DNA from: Dysidea avara
Taxonomy: Eukaryota; Porifera; Demospongiae; Dictyoceratida; Dysideidae
Assembly (NCBI RefSeq): GCF_963678975.1
Contig: NC_089274.1
Location: forward strand, 48,266,075-48,330,074
Reading direction: 5' to 3'
DNA length: 64,000 nt
This document shows, in pieces, positions 12,373 to 22,935 of the stretch (position 1 is the stretch's first letter; every line of letters starts with the position of its first letter). Made by a program: the position numbers and the translations under genes. The notes beneath the pieces are model-generated. The model searched no databases and was not told the origin of the DNA. It saw only the letters and a list, made by a program, of their open reading frames with translations.

Positions 12373-12678
12373 GGAAGCACAGAAGATGTGGTAAAACAGT
12401 TGCCCATGGCACAACCATGTATTGTTGTAAAGAGGGATGAGGAGAACAAACTACAGCCCGCTCTTGTGGCTGAGAGATCAATTCTTTGTGTGGTGCCACC
12501 AGAGCTGACTGCCATCCATCTATTGGGTGCATTTTACATATTTTATATGCACTACACAGAGGGCTGCAGCAACTTCTACGCAGCCCTTGAATCCATTCTC
12601 CTTGGCTGCAATAAGCCAGGTAGAAAGACTCGTTTGGCTGCTTTTCTGGGGAGACTAGGCTACTCCAATGAAGAATGA
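12373..12678 (+). CDS. terminal-exon-like ORF of an uncharacterised family
   Basis: After a plausible acceptor (TTTGAAAG) the frame reads DGSTEDVVKQLPMAQPCIVV and ends LLGCNKPGRKTRLAAFLGRL-GYSNEE-stop. A hydrophobic centre (AIHLLGAFYIFYMHY) is followed by the basic C-terminus. A decayed relative is at 7560-7790. The first exons were not found. It may be an orphan sponge family or cargo of a decayed transposon; I cannot name it. Confidence 0.4.
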   Translation, partial: GSTEDVVKQLPMAQPCIVVKRDEENKLQPALVAERSILCVVPPELTAIHLLGAFYIFYMHYTEGCSNFYAALESILLGCNKPGRKTRLAAFLGRLGYSNEE

Positions 12679-15562
12679 TACTAAACTCTATAAACAAACA
12701 TGCAGTACTGTGTACTCATGGCAATGCTCATATTGTGTGTATGTACTCATAGCATACTTATATGCACTCTCATAGCGTATTCATTTACATGTACTTTCAT
12801 AGTGTATTCATATTAGTAATAATGTACAGTACTCATGTAAACTTCATACTAACGTATTCTAAGGAATATACAGTATTTTATGCTACATAGTATATACTAC
12901 GTAAATAAACCACATACAGTCTAGAATTATAGTACCTTAACATCTAAGATAATAATACCGAGTATCTAGTTATGTTTTTAAATGCAACGTAGCCAAGCTG
13001 AAGACACATCCTTTGCCAGCTTCTTTCCAAGTTACAACTTCTTTTTTATCTTTCATCATGCAGTGGCCATTACAGATCTGCAATAGAAAACAATACTTAA
13101 AACTGAAAAGATATAATGAAATAATAACAAATATTTTGTGACTGCATATGTGATTGGCTGAGCAAAGACCGGTTATTTTCGCCCATTCCTTGGATTCTAT
13201 TTTATTGCTTCTCCGTTATCTATAGTAACAAAAGGAGTGGACAAAGAAGAAGACCATTCCAACAATGAAGTGACCATGGTAAACTTAATTTTTACCGCAT
13301 CACCCATAACTCACATGGCTTCTGATGTATATACATGAAATAAAGATTGTCTTACTCCCCATGAAAAGGCAAATCTGATGGTTTATATAGGTTTTATTGA
13401 TTCGTGCTTTGTTTCAGTACATAAAAACTAAAACATGCATAATTTTTTACGTAGCATGCATATTTTTATACTCAGTACCTTTAAACCATACAAAAACAGC
13501 TGGTTTTCGCTCACTATTATAACTGTGGATAATTGACTCTGCTATATCTGATTACTAGAGTTCCATTAGCTACAGTATTAAGTAACTCTTGGTACCTCCG
13601 AGTTTACCCTTAAAGCTTCTGAGAAAGCTGGTACATGTCTCAGTGACACTATCATTTGGCAGTGTTTCATGTAGGGCTGGTGGTGAGAGTATTCACGGCA
13701 GCAGGCAATCATATGCATGATTCAATTTGTGAATGGTTATCGCTATCATACAGAAGCGATCATGGAATTGAATTGAATAAAAGCCGATAACATATAACAG
13801 GTTTAGCATCATCCTGTTTCTTGCAGTATTGAAATGTTAAATATTTGCTCAGCACTTGCATTTACTGGAAGTGATACAATACAGACTGGAAATACGGCTG
13901 GTCAAATATAAACACAGGGGCAGATCCAGGGAGTTCAAAGGGTTCCATGGAACCTCATTCTGGAAATTCCCCATGCTAAATCTGCCATTGCCTTGGTTCC
14001 ATTCCAAGATGCCAAAATGCTCCAAATGGCTCTCTATAAATTCTCTCTTGAAAAGCACCCTAGTGATATGACTATGGTTGACAGTCTCACAGTAAACAAT
14101 GAAGGTACAAGATACTCTAATAGAGCATACCAATACTACAAGAACAATGGCTGGTCTCCGTAGTCAAGCGATGAATAGATGTTTGGTTCCCCTTTTGCAT
14201 TGGTCCCATCAGCAGCATATGGATAATATAGTAATTGTTTAAACAGAACGACTTCTGAATTTATTTCTTGAGGCCGCACAATGTAAAAATGTAAGGATTC
14301 CACCCACACCCTACTAGAAAGAGTACTACCCTGACAGCACCCACTCCTTCACAAAAAGAGGAAGGGTCTGGTCACTCTCACTATAGCATTACAGAGTTGT
14401 AACTATGGAATATAATTAAACAATGAGATCACAATGGCAGCAAGAATGGCATGTTTAACAACCATACAAAGTATAAGTATATATAGGTTAAACAAACTTA
14501 ACCAAAAAGCACAACCAAAAAAAATATTTTCATATTGATTAGGCATCACGAGTACATCAGCTCCAACTACATGGCCCTCTACCTCCATCTTTTGTTCTTT
14601 TAAAGAACACCCTATTGTTGACTACAAGCAGCCATTACATCTTCACAAAACATATTACATAATTCCAAGAGCTATTATTAACTCTTGATAATTCTATAGT
14701 ATCAATGCATGGTAACTTAAAAAAAAATTGTGAATACCAACAACATAATCTGATTGGCACAGCCTGCTTTCTGTAACATGCTACTGATTTGAATGCTAGA
14801 GTAACCGGACCAGGATGGGCACTGGCACATTATACAGTAACTGAATTAAAATAACTTGACCAGAAATGAAAATCTTCCAAAGTCGAGGCTTCATATTCTG
14901 GGAATGGCATTACAAGACCAGTGAGCTCTTTAGGATGTCTTTGGAGTGAGCTCCATAAAAGGTTATCACAAAATGATCTCAGTAGTATTTCTGACCCTTT
15001 AAAGAACTCTTAGATAACAAGGGAAGAACAAAAATTTTGGTCTCAACAGTTATGGTTAATACATTTTTTTACCTCTGAAAGAGGAAAACCTGCAAAAAAT
15101 GGATAAAAATTGCCGACATAGCTTCCCGTTCCACTGTGGCCTCCGAGGTGGCCTTATAATTACTAGTATGCGTACGTGTTATACAAGATCGAGATACTCT
15201 AATAGAGCAGTCAGTCAATACTCTAATAGAACAGTCACCTAAAATCTACAGTTGCATTGGTACATTTAGCCTGCTAAGGATATCTTGCAAATGAAATACA
15301 TGCGATCTTGTGTATGCCATTCTTTAGGCCTATAATAATAATAATCTGCTGGCATGATTGTCACTCTATACAACTCTTGATCAATGTAGTCCACATAAAA
15401 GCAGTATGATCTAAACCATTCAAGATGTTTGGTCCTGCATAAAGCTTTAGCTTCTGGGGGGCACAGATCCCTACTCCATATACTGGTTCACCCCTTTTGA
15501 TAAACCCTGGATCAGCTGCTGTAAACATTAGGGGTAAAAACACTATAGCTAGCTAGTACATA
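12679..15562. other. intergenic stretch with repeat traces
   Basis: No gene was recognised. Around 13,915 (AGGGGCAGATCCAGGG) and 15,500 (on the minus strand, GCTGATCCAGGGTTTATC) are two copies of a TE-like end also seen at 35,463 (CAGTGGCGGATCTAGG). The motif TACTCTAATAGARCAGTCA occurs at 14,113 (partial), 15,195 and 15,219. Confidence 0.4.
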
Positions 15563-15752
15563 CAGTGGAACCTACCTTAACAAACTCCCCAAATTAAGGA
15601 CACAATAGAATAAACGTCCATAATAAGCACAAAAATTTTGGTCCCAACTGGTCTGGTCAATACATTTTAAATCTGAAAAAGGAAATATATTACAGCAAAA
15701 AGTGGCCAAAAATTCTGGGTCTCACAATGTCCATAATAGAGAGGTTCCACTG
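15563..15752. mobile_element. small pogo/Tigger-like MITE
   Basis: Ends CAGTGGAACCT and AGGTTCCACTG are exact inverted copies flanked by TA on both sides. The interior contains CCAAATTAAGGACA and GTCCATAATA, which recur in degraded copies near 52,560-52,635, 60,700 and 62,750. Size 190 bp, non-coding. A CAGTGGAACC end with TA duplication is typical of pogo-group elements. Confidence 0.7.
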
Positions 15753-18224
15753 TACAATTAAACTTGCAGCTTAATGCTGACAAGATAAAATGACATAGCA
15801 CCAAAACGTTAGCTGATACTATTATTAGTGTTACTATTATTAGTAGCTAACTATTAGTGTTCATAGTATTGAAGTTGACTGGCACAATCCACTGGCAGAG
15901 CAAGAGGCTACTGGAGGTTATCGGCTGTGATGCCTGAGCATATAATGTACCCACATCAACGCATTATAGCTATAGTGCTATCTAAATGATGATGAAAAGT
16001 ATAATCCACATCACGTAAATGCAATTTTAATAGGTTCTTGGAAAGGTAATCTTATATCGTTGACAAGAGGCATGATTAAATTAGGAGCTGGATTTTCATA
16101 CAAGTACAGTAATATATGCCTTCACTGATCTCATGCACAACACTATAATGCAGTCCACAATGAGCTTATGTTGTAGTCATTAAGTCTCCAGGAAGATCAG
16201 TGCCATCTGAATCAATAGCTATGTAGCAGTTGTAAACTGAAACTGCAATTTCACCATCTATAATTAAAGTATTTGAGCTCTTTACAGCTATTGACCATAT
16301 CCTGCACAGTCAAGGAGTATAATGCACAAAAATAGAATGTCATAATATCAAGTAATAGATCAGAGATACCAGATATCGTTGTCAACAATAATTGTCTGTA
16401 AAGATCATGTGATCAATAACTAACTTACTCAAACTTATAATTATTTTTATATTGCATGTATACTCTTTTAGAGTCCTGCAACTTTGAATGGCCTGTACAA
16501 TCTTCGCGATGAATTGTGTATCAGTGCTTTTGTGAAGTGTTATTGTGAACATGGTGAAACCTTTTCTATATAACCATGTGACACCCGCGACCCTGTGTAA
16601 AATGGTGAAAAATACAGTAACTTAAATAGTTGCATGGACATCAAGTGGATCTTTCAGATTTGGCAATTATTTAACTTGATTGGTAGTCATTCTAACCTAT
16701 ATCATAGCACTGGCCAACAGTGAGGGTGGTCTGGTCATATAACACTGATGCTTCAAGTTTACACACACATATATATTATAATATATATATGGGTAAATTT
16801 TCACACAATTATGCTTTGAAAATAGCCTATTATGCTTTTGAGCAGTGCTCAAAAATCCAGCCCATGGTGCATGCTCAAAATTTAAACATTGTTTTTGAAC
16901 ATCAAGAGGTGGTCAAGTTTGAATAGCCACTACACTGATTTTTGAAACTGAGGTAATAAATGTTGCAGTGTTTAACCAAGTAAATAAGGTATATGATATG
17001 GCCAGTATAGAACAATAAAACCATTGTGTGTGGTGATTCAATTAAACTATTACGTGTTACTAACTTATTGGCTTGAAAGAACCACTTAAGGTCGCCAAAC
17101 TGCATCAGTTCTAGTATCATTAATGGAGAGTGTAAAGTTTACACACTAATACTAGAATACAACTCTTCAGCTATAGCCTGTCTGTATATAGCATTTTTGA
17201 CGAAACTGACATTTTAGTACATGCTGACATGTTCAAAAAATTATTGTCTATAACTATTGAAGCTGCGTATGAGGCGTGAAACATGCAGCTTGATTGATTG
17301 ATTGATTATTACTTTACAGTACTGCATACACGTATAGAATAAGAGATGTACAATTAATAAAATCTTCAGGGTACAGTACTGCATACACGTATAGAATAAG
17401 AGATGTACAATTAATAAAATCTTCAGGGTACAGTACTGATGGTCCGCTAGCTCAAGGCTACCGGCCATTAAAAATCAAAAAATTTATATTTACCGTATTA
17501 GCTACATTACTTATAAAAATTACATTACTTATACTTAAAGAGTTACATTAAAGGGGGGCGGGGTGTGTTGGAACATCTACTACATGGGCATAAAAAATGA
17601 AATGTACAAGGGTTGTCAGCTAGTAGTTCCCGGTCACTGTCCAAGACTATATCCAAGTAAATTAATGATATTCACCATTGGTAGAACAGCTGTCTAACCC
17701 ATACTCCAGCCTAAATTACAGTATAGAGATTAAATCATGTTTCATTATAGAACTGAGAAAACTATAGCCAACTGTTCGGGTGGTGTGTCATAGCCTCTGG
17801 AAAGTGGAGATGGTATATTGAGCATTGCAAGTTACTCCGGGCTGAAGTGGTGAAGATTCCCAAAAGCTTTATTTGTAGCCTCTTCTGGATATGCATCTTA
17901 GTGTTATCCTGTCACATACTGCTGACAACTGCATGTGGATGACTACATGACACTAAGCTATATCATAGTGGTGACTGCTCTATTAGAGTATGCTTTGTTG
18001 GTATTTTTGAAAGGGGATCGAAAGGGACACTGGTGCCCACAAGGCGTTACACAAATTAAGAACCACGTGCAAATGCAATGTTCAGAATTATATGTTTAAG
18101 AATAGGTCATGCATTACTCAAATTTCGCTTCACTGCTTCAGGACTCATATTCCGTGGAGGGCAGTGCGTTTTGATCAAGACATTGAGCTAGCACTGACTG
18201 GGAAGCTGATAGTGAAGATTTCTT
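15753..18224. other. intergenic stretch without a recognised gene
   Basis: Contains a 57-bp tandem duplication (listed separately) and one minus-strand copy of the TACTCTAATAGAGCAGTCA motif at 17,972-17,990. No exon or RNA gene was recognised. Confidence 0.5.
17315..17437 (+). repeat. 57-bp tandem duplication
   Basis: TACAGTACTGCATACACG begins identical 57-bp units at 17,315 and 17,372, with the first bases of a third at about 17,429. The two full units are essentially identical, so the duplication is recent. Confidence 0.8.
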
Positions 18225-18345
18225 TGGGGGGGACCATCTGCAGCAGGCCGGACCATCTGCAGCAACTTTACATGGTCTGGCCGGACTACTTGAGGCGCGG
18301 TAGTTGGTCCGGCCGGACCACTTGGGGCGGGGGACCACTTGCAGC
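18225..18345 (+). repeat. GC-rich short repeats upstream of receptor copy A
   Basis: In an AT-rich window this 120-bp patch is strongly GC-rich and iterates GGACCATCTGCAGCA (twice) and GGCCGGACCACTTG-like units, including the palindrome CCGGCCGG. It lies about 180-300 bp upstream of the receptor start codon and has no counterpart upstream of copy B. It could be a regulatory patch or a repeat remnant. Confidence 0.4.
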
Positions 18346-18520
18346 GTGACAGCATCCCCAGAAAATCCGGTTTCAGATAGCTATAGGTTTATAGCTTCAC
18401 ATCCGGCCGGGGTGCAGCTGCTCGAACCTACAGGCATTGATGAGGCTTCGCTAATGAACTCTTGACAATGACAGCAACAATCATGATCGATGGTAGCTAG
18501 TGGCGAGTAGTGGCAACAGA

Positions 18521-20815
18521 ATGCTTAGCATAAAATCCGCGTACAACTACCAAGTAGTTACAGGAATCATTGCATTGTTGTGGTCTACAGACTCAAGTAC
18601 AGGAGAGCATAACGAGAGTAAAGGGCCCGCGATATTACGAGTACTGGGATTGTTCTCCTATCGAGGATCAGACTGGGATGGAGAATATGTCATACCTGCT
18701 GCGAGGTTGGCTAGAGACGAGATAAACAGAAATGACAGTATTTTACCTGGATATGTGTTGGAGTTGATAGAAGCTAACTCAGGTTGTGATCGTGATCGTG
18801 GAGTCCGCGAGTTCGTGAGGAATGCCCTGCACAGCACACATCAACCAGTGGCCATAATAGGCACCGGCTGTTCTAGTTCTACCATCCCCATTGCTTCTGT
18901 TGCTGGAAGAGAAGATATTCTGCTTCCTCAAGTATCCTACGGAGCAGCATCTCCTTTTTTATCATTCACAGATTCGTTTCCATACTTCTACAGGACAGTA
19001 CCTACTGATGAATATATTGAAGGAGCTAGAATAAGTCTCATGCAGAAGTTTAACTGGAAACGTTATGGTATACACAACACTGCATTTGGTGGTGATAATG
19101 TAGTCTGGATAGACCACAGCATCACTGCATTACGAGCTGGTATTGAAAAGCACATTACGGGAGCAGAAGAGGTGTACACTGGAGAGCCTTACCAGCAGGA
19201 CTCACGTACCACTGGAAACAGCGCATTTGAGAATGCTCAGTTAGTGAATGATATTTATACAAGTGGCATGCGAATTGGCATGATATATGGGATACAGGAG
19301 TCTCTGATAAGTGATTTGTTGTGTATTTTATACCGTCATAACCTTGTTTATCCACAAATCATTTGGATGCTGATTGACTTAGGAACATATGATCAGCTAT
19401 ATAGTCCTGACTGTGAACCTGAGGAAATGAGACAAGCCACAGAAGGTATTATCTATTTGGGCCACCAATATAACTCTACTAGTGATGGTGTTTTTGATGT
19501 TACTAACAAAACATTTGAACAATATTACAAATCTTATATTAGTGAGTCTAGGAAGTATGCTATTGAAAGGGAACATAATGATAGTAATATTGGAAACATT
19601 TGGTCTACGTTTACCTATGATGCCATGTGGGCATTGGGTCTGGCTCTGCACAAAGCTGAGGAAAAATTACATAACGATAATTCCGGTTTAGCCGACTTCA
19701 CATTAGGAAATTCTAATATTTCTGAAGCAATAATAGAAGAATTAGCTGGAATTAACTTTGCTGGTGCTTCAGGGAATGTTTCATTTGATAAAACTCACAA
19801 ACGAGAATTTCTTGCAATAGCAATTCAACAAGTACAAAACGGAACACTCAAAAAAATTGGTCTCTACTCTCCTTCAAATAATAGTTCACAACTGGGTAAT
19901 TTGTCTCTTCTGAATGAAAGCACCTTTCTATGGTCTGTAGAAAATCCTCCAGCAGATAGCTTTCCTATTAAAACATTGTTAGCTGAAACTTGGGTTGTGG
20001 TATTGATGTACCTACTACTAACAGTGGGTATTCTATGGAATAATTTCTTCTTACTGATCAACTTTCATTATCAAAACTTTTACTCAATCAAATCATCAAG
20101 TGCTCGACTAAATCACTTGATGTTTGCTGGAAATAACTTGTTACTGTTAGGTGGAATTATGGTGGTCATCAAGGTGACAGATGAATACGAAGCAGTTGTG
20201 TTTGGTACACTATGCCAGTCCACATGGTGGTTATTTGATCTTGGACTGTTACTAGTTCTTATCATCACATTACTGAAAAGTTGGAGGATCTATAGAATAT
20301 TCAACAGCTTTGAGCCAGGAAAGTTTCTTAGTGACAACACATTTATTGCCATTACAACTGGTTGTATTATCATCAATACAATTCATCACTCAGTATTTGT
20401 TATGGTTAACAATACAAACTTTGTAAGAGTAAAGATCTTACCCTCGGAAGGTTTTGTACGACAGAAGGTCATGTACTGTCAGCCATCCAACTGGTGGGGT
20501 ATCCTTTATCTTCCACATCTTGTCATGATGATAATACTGTGTGTGCTTGCATTTGCCATCCGGAAAGTGCGTAATAAACAATTCAATGATGCAAAGAATA
20601 TTGCAACATTTTTCTACATCACAGCTCTAGTGGTCCCAATCTGTGCTGGTGTATCATATGCAGTGTCACCAGCAAATGATATATATGATAAGATATCTGT
20701 ATCACTATTATTGAACTGTACTGCTATTTTATGTATTGTGTTTACATGTCAGTTGACTTTGTTTGTACCCAAAATGATACCACTTTTTAAACATTTGTAC
20801 TGTCATAGACAATAA
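18521..20815 (+). CDS. GABA-B-like class C receptor, copy A
   Basis: A single uninterrupted ORF of 764 codons from the first ATG at 18,521. It begins with a hydrophobic signal-like stretch (about residues 12-22), then a periplasmic-binding-type ligand domain (about 38-420) and seven membrane segments (about 490-755). GABA-B hallmarks are GCSSST (116-121), YGAASPFLSF (140-149), YFYRTVPT, FNDAK before TM6 and LTLFVPK at the end of TM7. Vertebrate GABA-B1 has YGSSSP where this has YGAASP, so the ligand need not be GABA. The protein stops about 10 residues after TM7, so it lacks the C-terminal coiled coil that pairs GABA-B subunits. It is intronless. Receptor B (40,267) is a close paralogue: TM halves differ at about four positions, ectodomains at about sixty. 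Confidence 0.93.
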   Translation: MLSIKSAYNYQVVTGIIALLWSTDSSTGEHNESKGPAILRVLGLFSYRGSDWDGEYVIPAARLARDEINRNDSILPGYVLELIEANSGCDRDRGVREFVRNALHSTHQPVAIIGTGCSSSTIPIASVAGREDILLPQVSYGAASPFLSFTDSFPYFYRTVPTDEYIEGARISLMQKFNWKRYGIHNTAFGGDNVVWIDHSITALRAGIEKHITGAEEVYTGEPYQQDSRTTGNSAFENAQLVNDIYTSGMRIGMIYGIQESLISDLLCILYRHNLVYPQIIWMLIDLGTYDQLYSPDCEPEEMRQATEGIIYLGHQYNSTSDGVFDVTNKTFEQYYKSYISESRKYAIEREHNDSNIGNIWSTFTYDAMWALGLALHKAEEKLHNDNSGLADFTLGNSNISEAIIEELAGINFAGASGNVSFDKTHKREFLAIAIQQVQNGTLKKIGLYSPSNNSSQLGNLSLLNESTFLWSVENPPADSFPIKTLLAETWVVVLMYLLLTVGILWNNFFLLINFHYQNFYSIKSSSARLNHLMFAGNNLLLLGGIMVVIKVTDEYEAVVFGTLCQSTWWLFDLGLLLVLIITLLKSWRIYRIFNSFEPGKFLSDNTFIAITTGCIIINTIHHSVFVMVNNTNFVRVKILPSEGFVRQKVMYCQPSNWWGILYLPHLVMMIILCVLAFAIRKVRNKQFNDAKNIATFFYITALVVPICAGVSYAVSPANDIYDKISVSLLLNCTAILCIVFTCQLTLFVPKMIPLFKHLYCHRQ

Positions 20816-21251
20816 TTGTTTTTATACTTTCTTATTAAAACAAAAAAAAAAACATTAAAAAATTGACTTACATTCAAAACTTAAACCATTAAGCTACTGA
20901 TGATTTCACCTGGTCATAACCTGGAGGGAAACATTTAGTCCCTGCCACATGACAGGCAAATTTGATAGTACAAGAATCTTACAGGCAACCAGTGCCTGTG
21001 GAGCAGCAAGGAAACCTAACAGAGTTCCTGCAATATGGCTTGAAACAGAAACCTAATGGATTCACACTTTAAAGAATTTGAATTATGATGGCACCTTGTA
21101 GGAGTCATTCAATGGTTTATCAAGGCAGTGACAGAGATGTGACGTTCACATACAAAAACAGGTTTTTATACCTCATTGAACATCTCATGCAGAAGATAAC
21201 ACTTGATTACTCACCTCTCCAAATATGTAGCAACAGGAACCTTATAACAAC

Positions 21252-21339
21252 ATAAAATGGCTTCATGATTGTACCCAACATAAAATGGCTTCATGATTGT
21301 ACCCAACATAAAATGGCTTCATGATTGTACCCAACATGA
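21252..21339 (+). repeat. 28-bp tandem repeat, three copies
   Basis: ACATAAAATGGCTTCATGAT followed by TGTACCCA is repeated three times. The intact KHK locus has one such piece at about 44,250 (ACATAAAATGGCTTCATGAT), so the expansion happened in the pseudogene after duplication. Confidence 0.85.
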
Positions 21340-21533
21340 TGATTCTCAGCCAGACAAATGAATAATGACCAGTCTACAAACTACATATAGTAGTAAAAAG
21401 CTTTATATATAGTGTAATGTTAAAAATACGTAATGATACAAACAGTAGTTATAGCTGCATGAGCAAGTTGCACTAAAAGAATCCGTTATGTACTTAATTA
21501 CTTATAATAACTAACTATTATGTGCATTAAAGT

Positions 21534-22055
21534 CAGTGTTGGGAGTAACGCGCTACTTATGTAACGCGTTACGTAATATTATTACTTTTGTGGTAACAAA
21601 GTAATATAACGAAATACGCTATAAAAACAGGTAATATAACTCAATTTACTTTACTTGCAAATGTAACGCGTTACCTAAGTAATATAGTTACTGTAACGAA
21701 TCTAATATTACGTAATATTATTACTAAAAGTAACGAAGTTACTAATCTCGTTAGTAACCCACTGAGTAACGCCTAGCCACAACGAAGTAATGAAGCCTAC
21801 TAAGTGAGGCTTATTCACCAGCTACTTACTTATATCAAGACTTGCACATTGTCCAACAACGCAATCGTGTCACGTGATAAGGTGGTAGTTTCACACGTGA
21901 CAGCTTAAGGCTATGGACACAAAGTAATATAATATGTAATATTATTACAGTTACTTTATTTTATGGGTAATATGTAACTGTAACTAAATAGTTCAGCTGC
22001 AAGTAATATGTAATATGTAACTAGTTACTTTTAAAAAGTAACTTGCCCAACACTG
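21534..22055 (+). mobile_element. hAT-like MITE, family copy 1
   Basis: Begins CAGTGTTGGGAGTAACGCG and ends AAGTAACTTGCCCAACACTG, 522 bp. The target duplication ATTAAAGT is perfect (21,526-21,533 and 22,056-22,063). It lies inside the KHK pseudogene and is absent from the intact KHK intron, so it arrived after the duplication. The interior is rich in GTAATATTATTAC-type palindromes. The 8-bp duplication fits hAT mobilisation. Confidence 0.9.
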
Positions 22056-22813
22056 ATTAAAGTTCGGTGGCTTGGGGTGTTTAGAACAGATGCTGCAGGG
22101 ACAAGAAAAGTGAAGACTGTGTAAGTTATCAGGATTAAAATTCTTCATAAAATGCTGCCATAGAATTTGGATTAACTGAGCTTTGATGGTAAGAAATGGT
22201 TAAGTCAATTGTAGGTAGGCTGTTGAAAGTTCTAGGTAGTCTGTTGGAGTAAAAATTTCTTTGTTTGTTAGATGATGTGAAAACATGTTCAAGTTTGTTA
22301 CAGGAAGAATGGTGGCAGAATTTGATGAATATCAAAGCTAACTTCTCTTCCTGAGTTGGGTGGAAGCTTCATCAGCAGTCTTGTAACCAAGGTGACTTGC
22401 AAACAGTTTGCCCACTAGTAGCTGTCAAGAAGTCATGATAATGAAAAAAATGATGTTCAAATGTAACAACTGTCCACTCACCACGTCTGCCAAAGGCATA
22501 AACTCTACAGAAATGTTTCTTGGTATTTATCAAATACAACTGAAATAGAAATTTTTCTATCTTGAGATAAATTAACTGAGGTTGGATTCAATTACTTGCT
22601 AGACCATGAGATTCATCTCCTCATGTCTACACATTGATGATGTACTGATGACAAAATTATGACATAAAGCACCTCAAAGTGTATCCACTTGTAAGGGAGA
22701 GATCAAGCTGCTTGAAGTCATCATATGTCAATTCAGGAAAGCCCTTATCTCTGGAAATAGACACAATTAAATCTACTTGAAGGTGTTGAAGGGTAAATGG
22801 TCCCTGGCTAGTC

Positions 22814-22935
22814 CTACATGACTCAGACCCTGTCTTACATGACTCAGACCCTGTCTTACATGACTCAGACCCTGTCTTACATGACTCAGACCCTGTCTTA
22901 CATGACTCAGACCCTGTTTTACATGACTCAGACCC
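22814..22935 (+). repeat. 21-bp minisatellite, six copies
   Basis: The unit CATGACTCAGACCCTGTCTT+A repeats every 21 bp, with TGACTCA at 22,819, 22,840, 22,861, 22,882, 22,903 and 22,924. It starts about 20 bp beyond the end of the duplicated block, close to the breakpoint. Each unit contains a consensus AP-1 site (TGACTCA). The open frame across it is a by-product of the 21-bp period. Confidence 0.9.

Larger units (their letters stand above)
20890..22792 (-). pseudogene. ketohexokinase pseudogene (3' half only)
   Basis: Downstream of receptor A, on the opposite strand, lie remnants that align with the intact KHK gene at 42,629-46,040. There is the C-terminal end of exon 8 (CHVAGTKC, about 20,890-20,975), a scrap of the exon 7 donor region (about 21,208), most of exon 6 (about 22,340-22,425), exon 5 (about 22,480-22,640) and exon 4 (about 22,670-22,755). 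Exons 1-3, most of exon 7 and the GAGD catalytic part of exon 8 are missing, and exon 5 has indels. A 522-bp MITE and a triplicated 28-bp piece interrupt it. It cannot make an enzyme. It shows that the duplication unit ended inside the KHK gene. Confidence 0.88.

Noticed and set aside
15361-15543. Small protein with ADPGFIKRGEP on the minus strand
   Set aside because: This is the translation of a TE-like end (GATCCAGGGTTTATC) seen elsewhere in the window, not a gene.
18500-18520. Seven extra N-terminal codons for receptor A starting at a GTG
   Set aside because: Animal genes start at ATG; the first in-frame ATG is at 18,521 and gives a length close to copy B.
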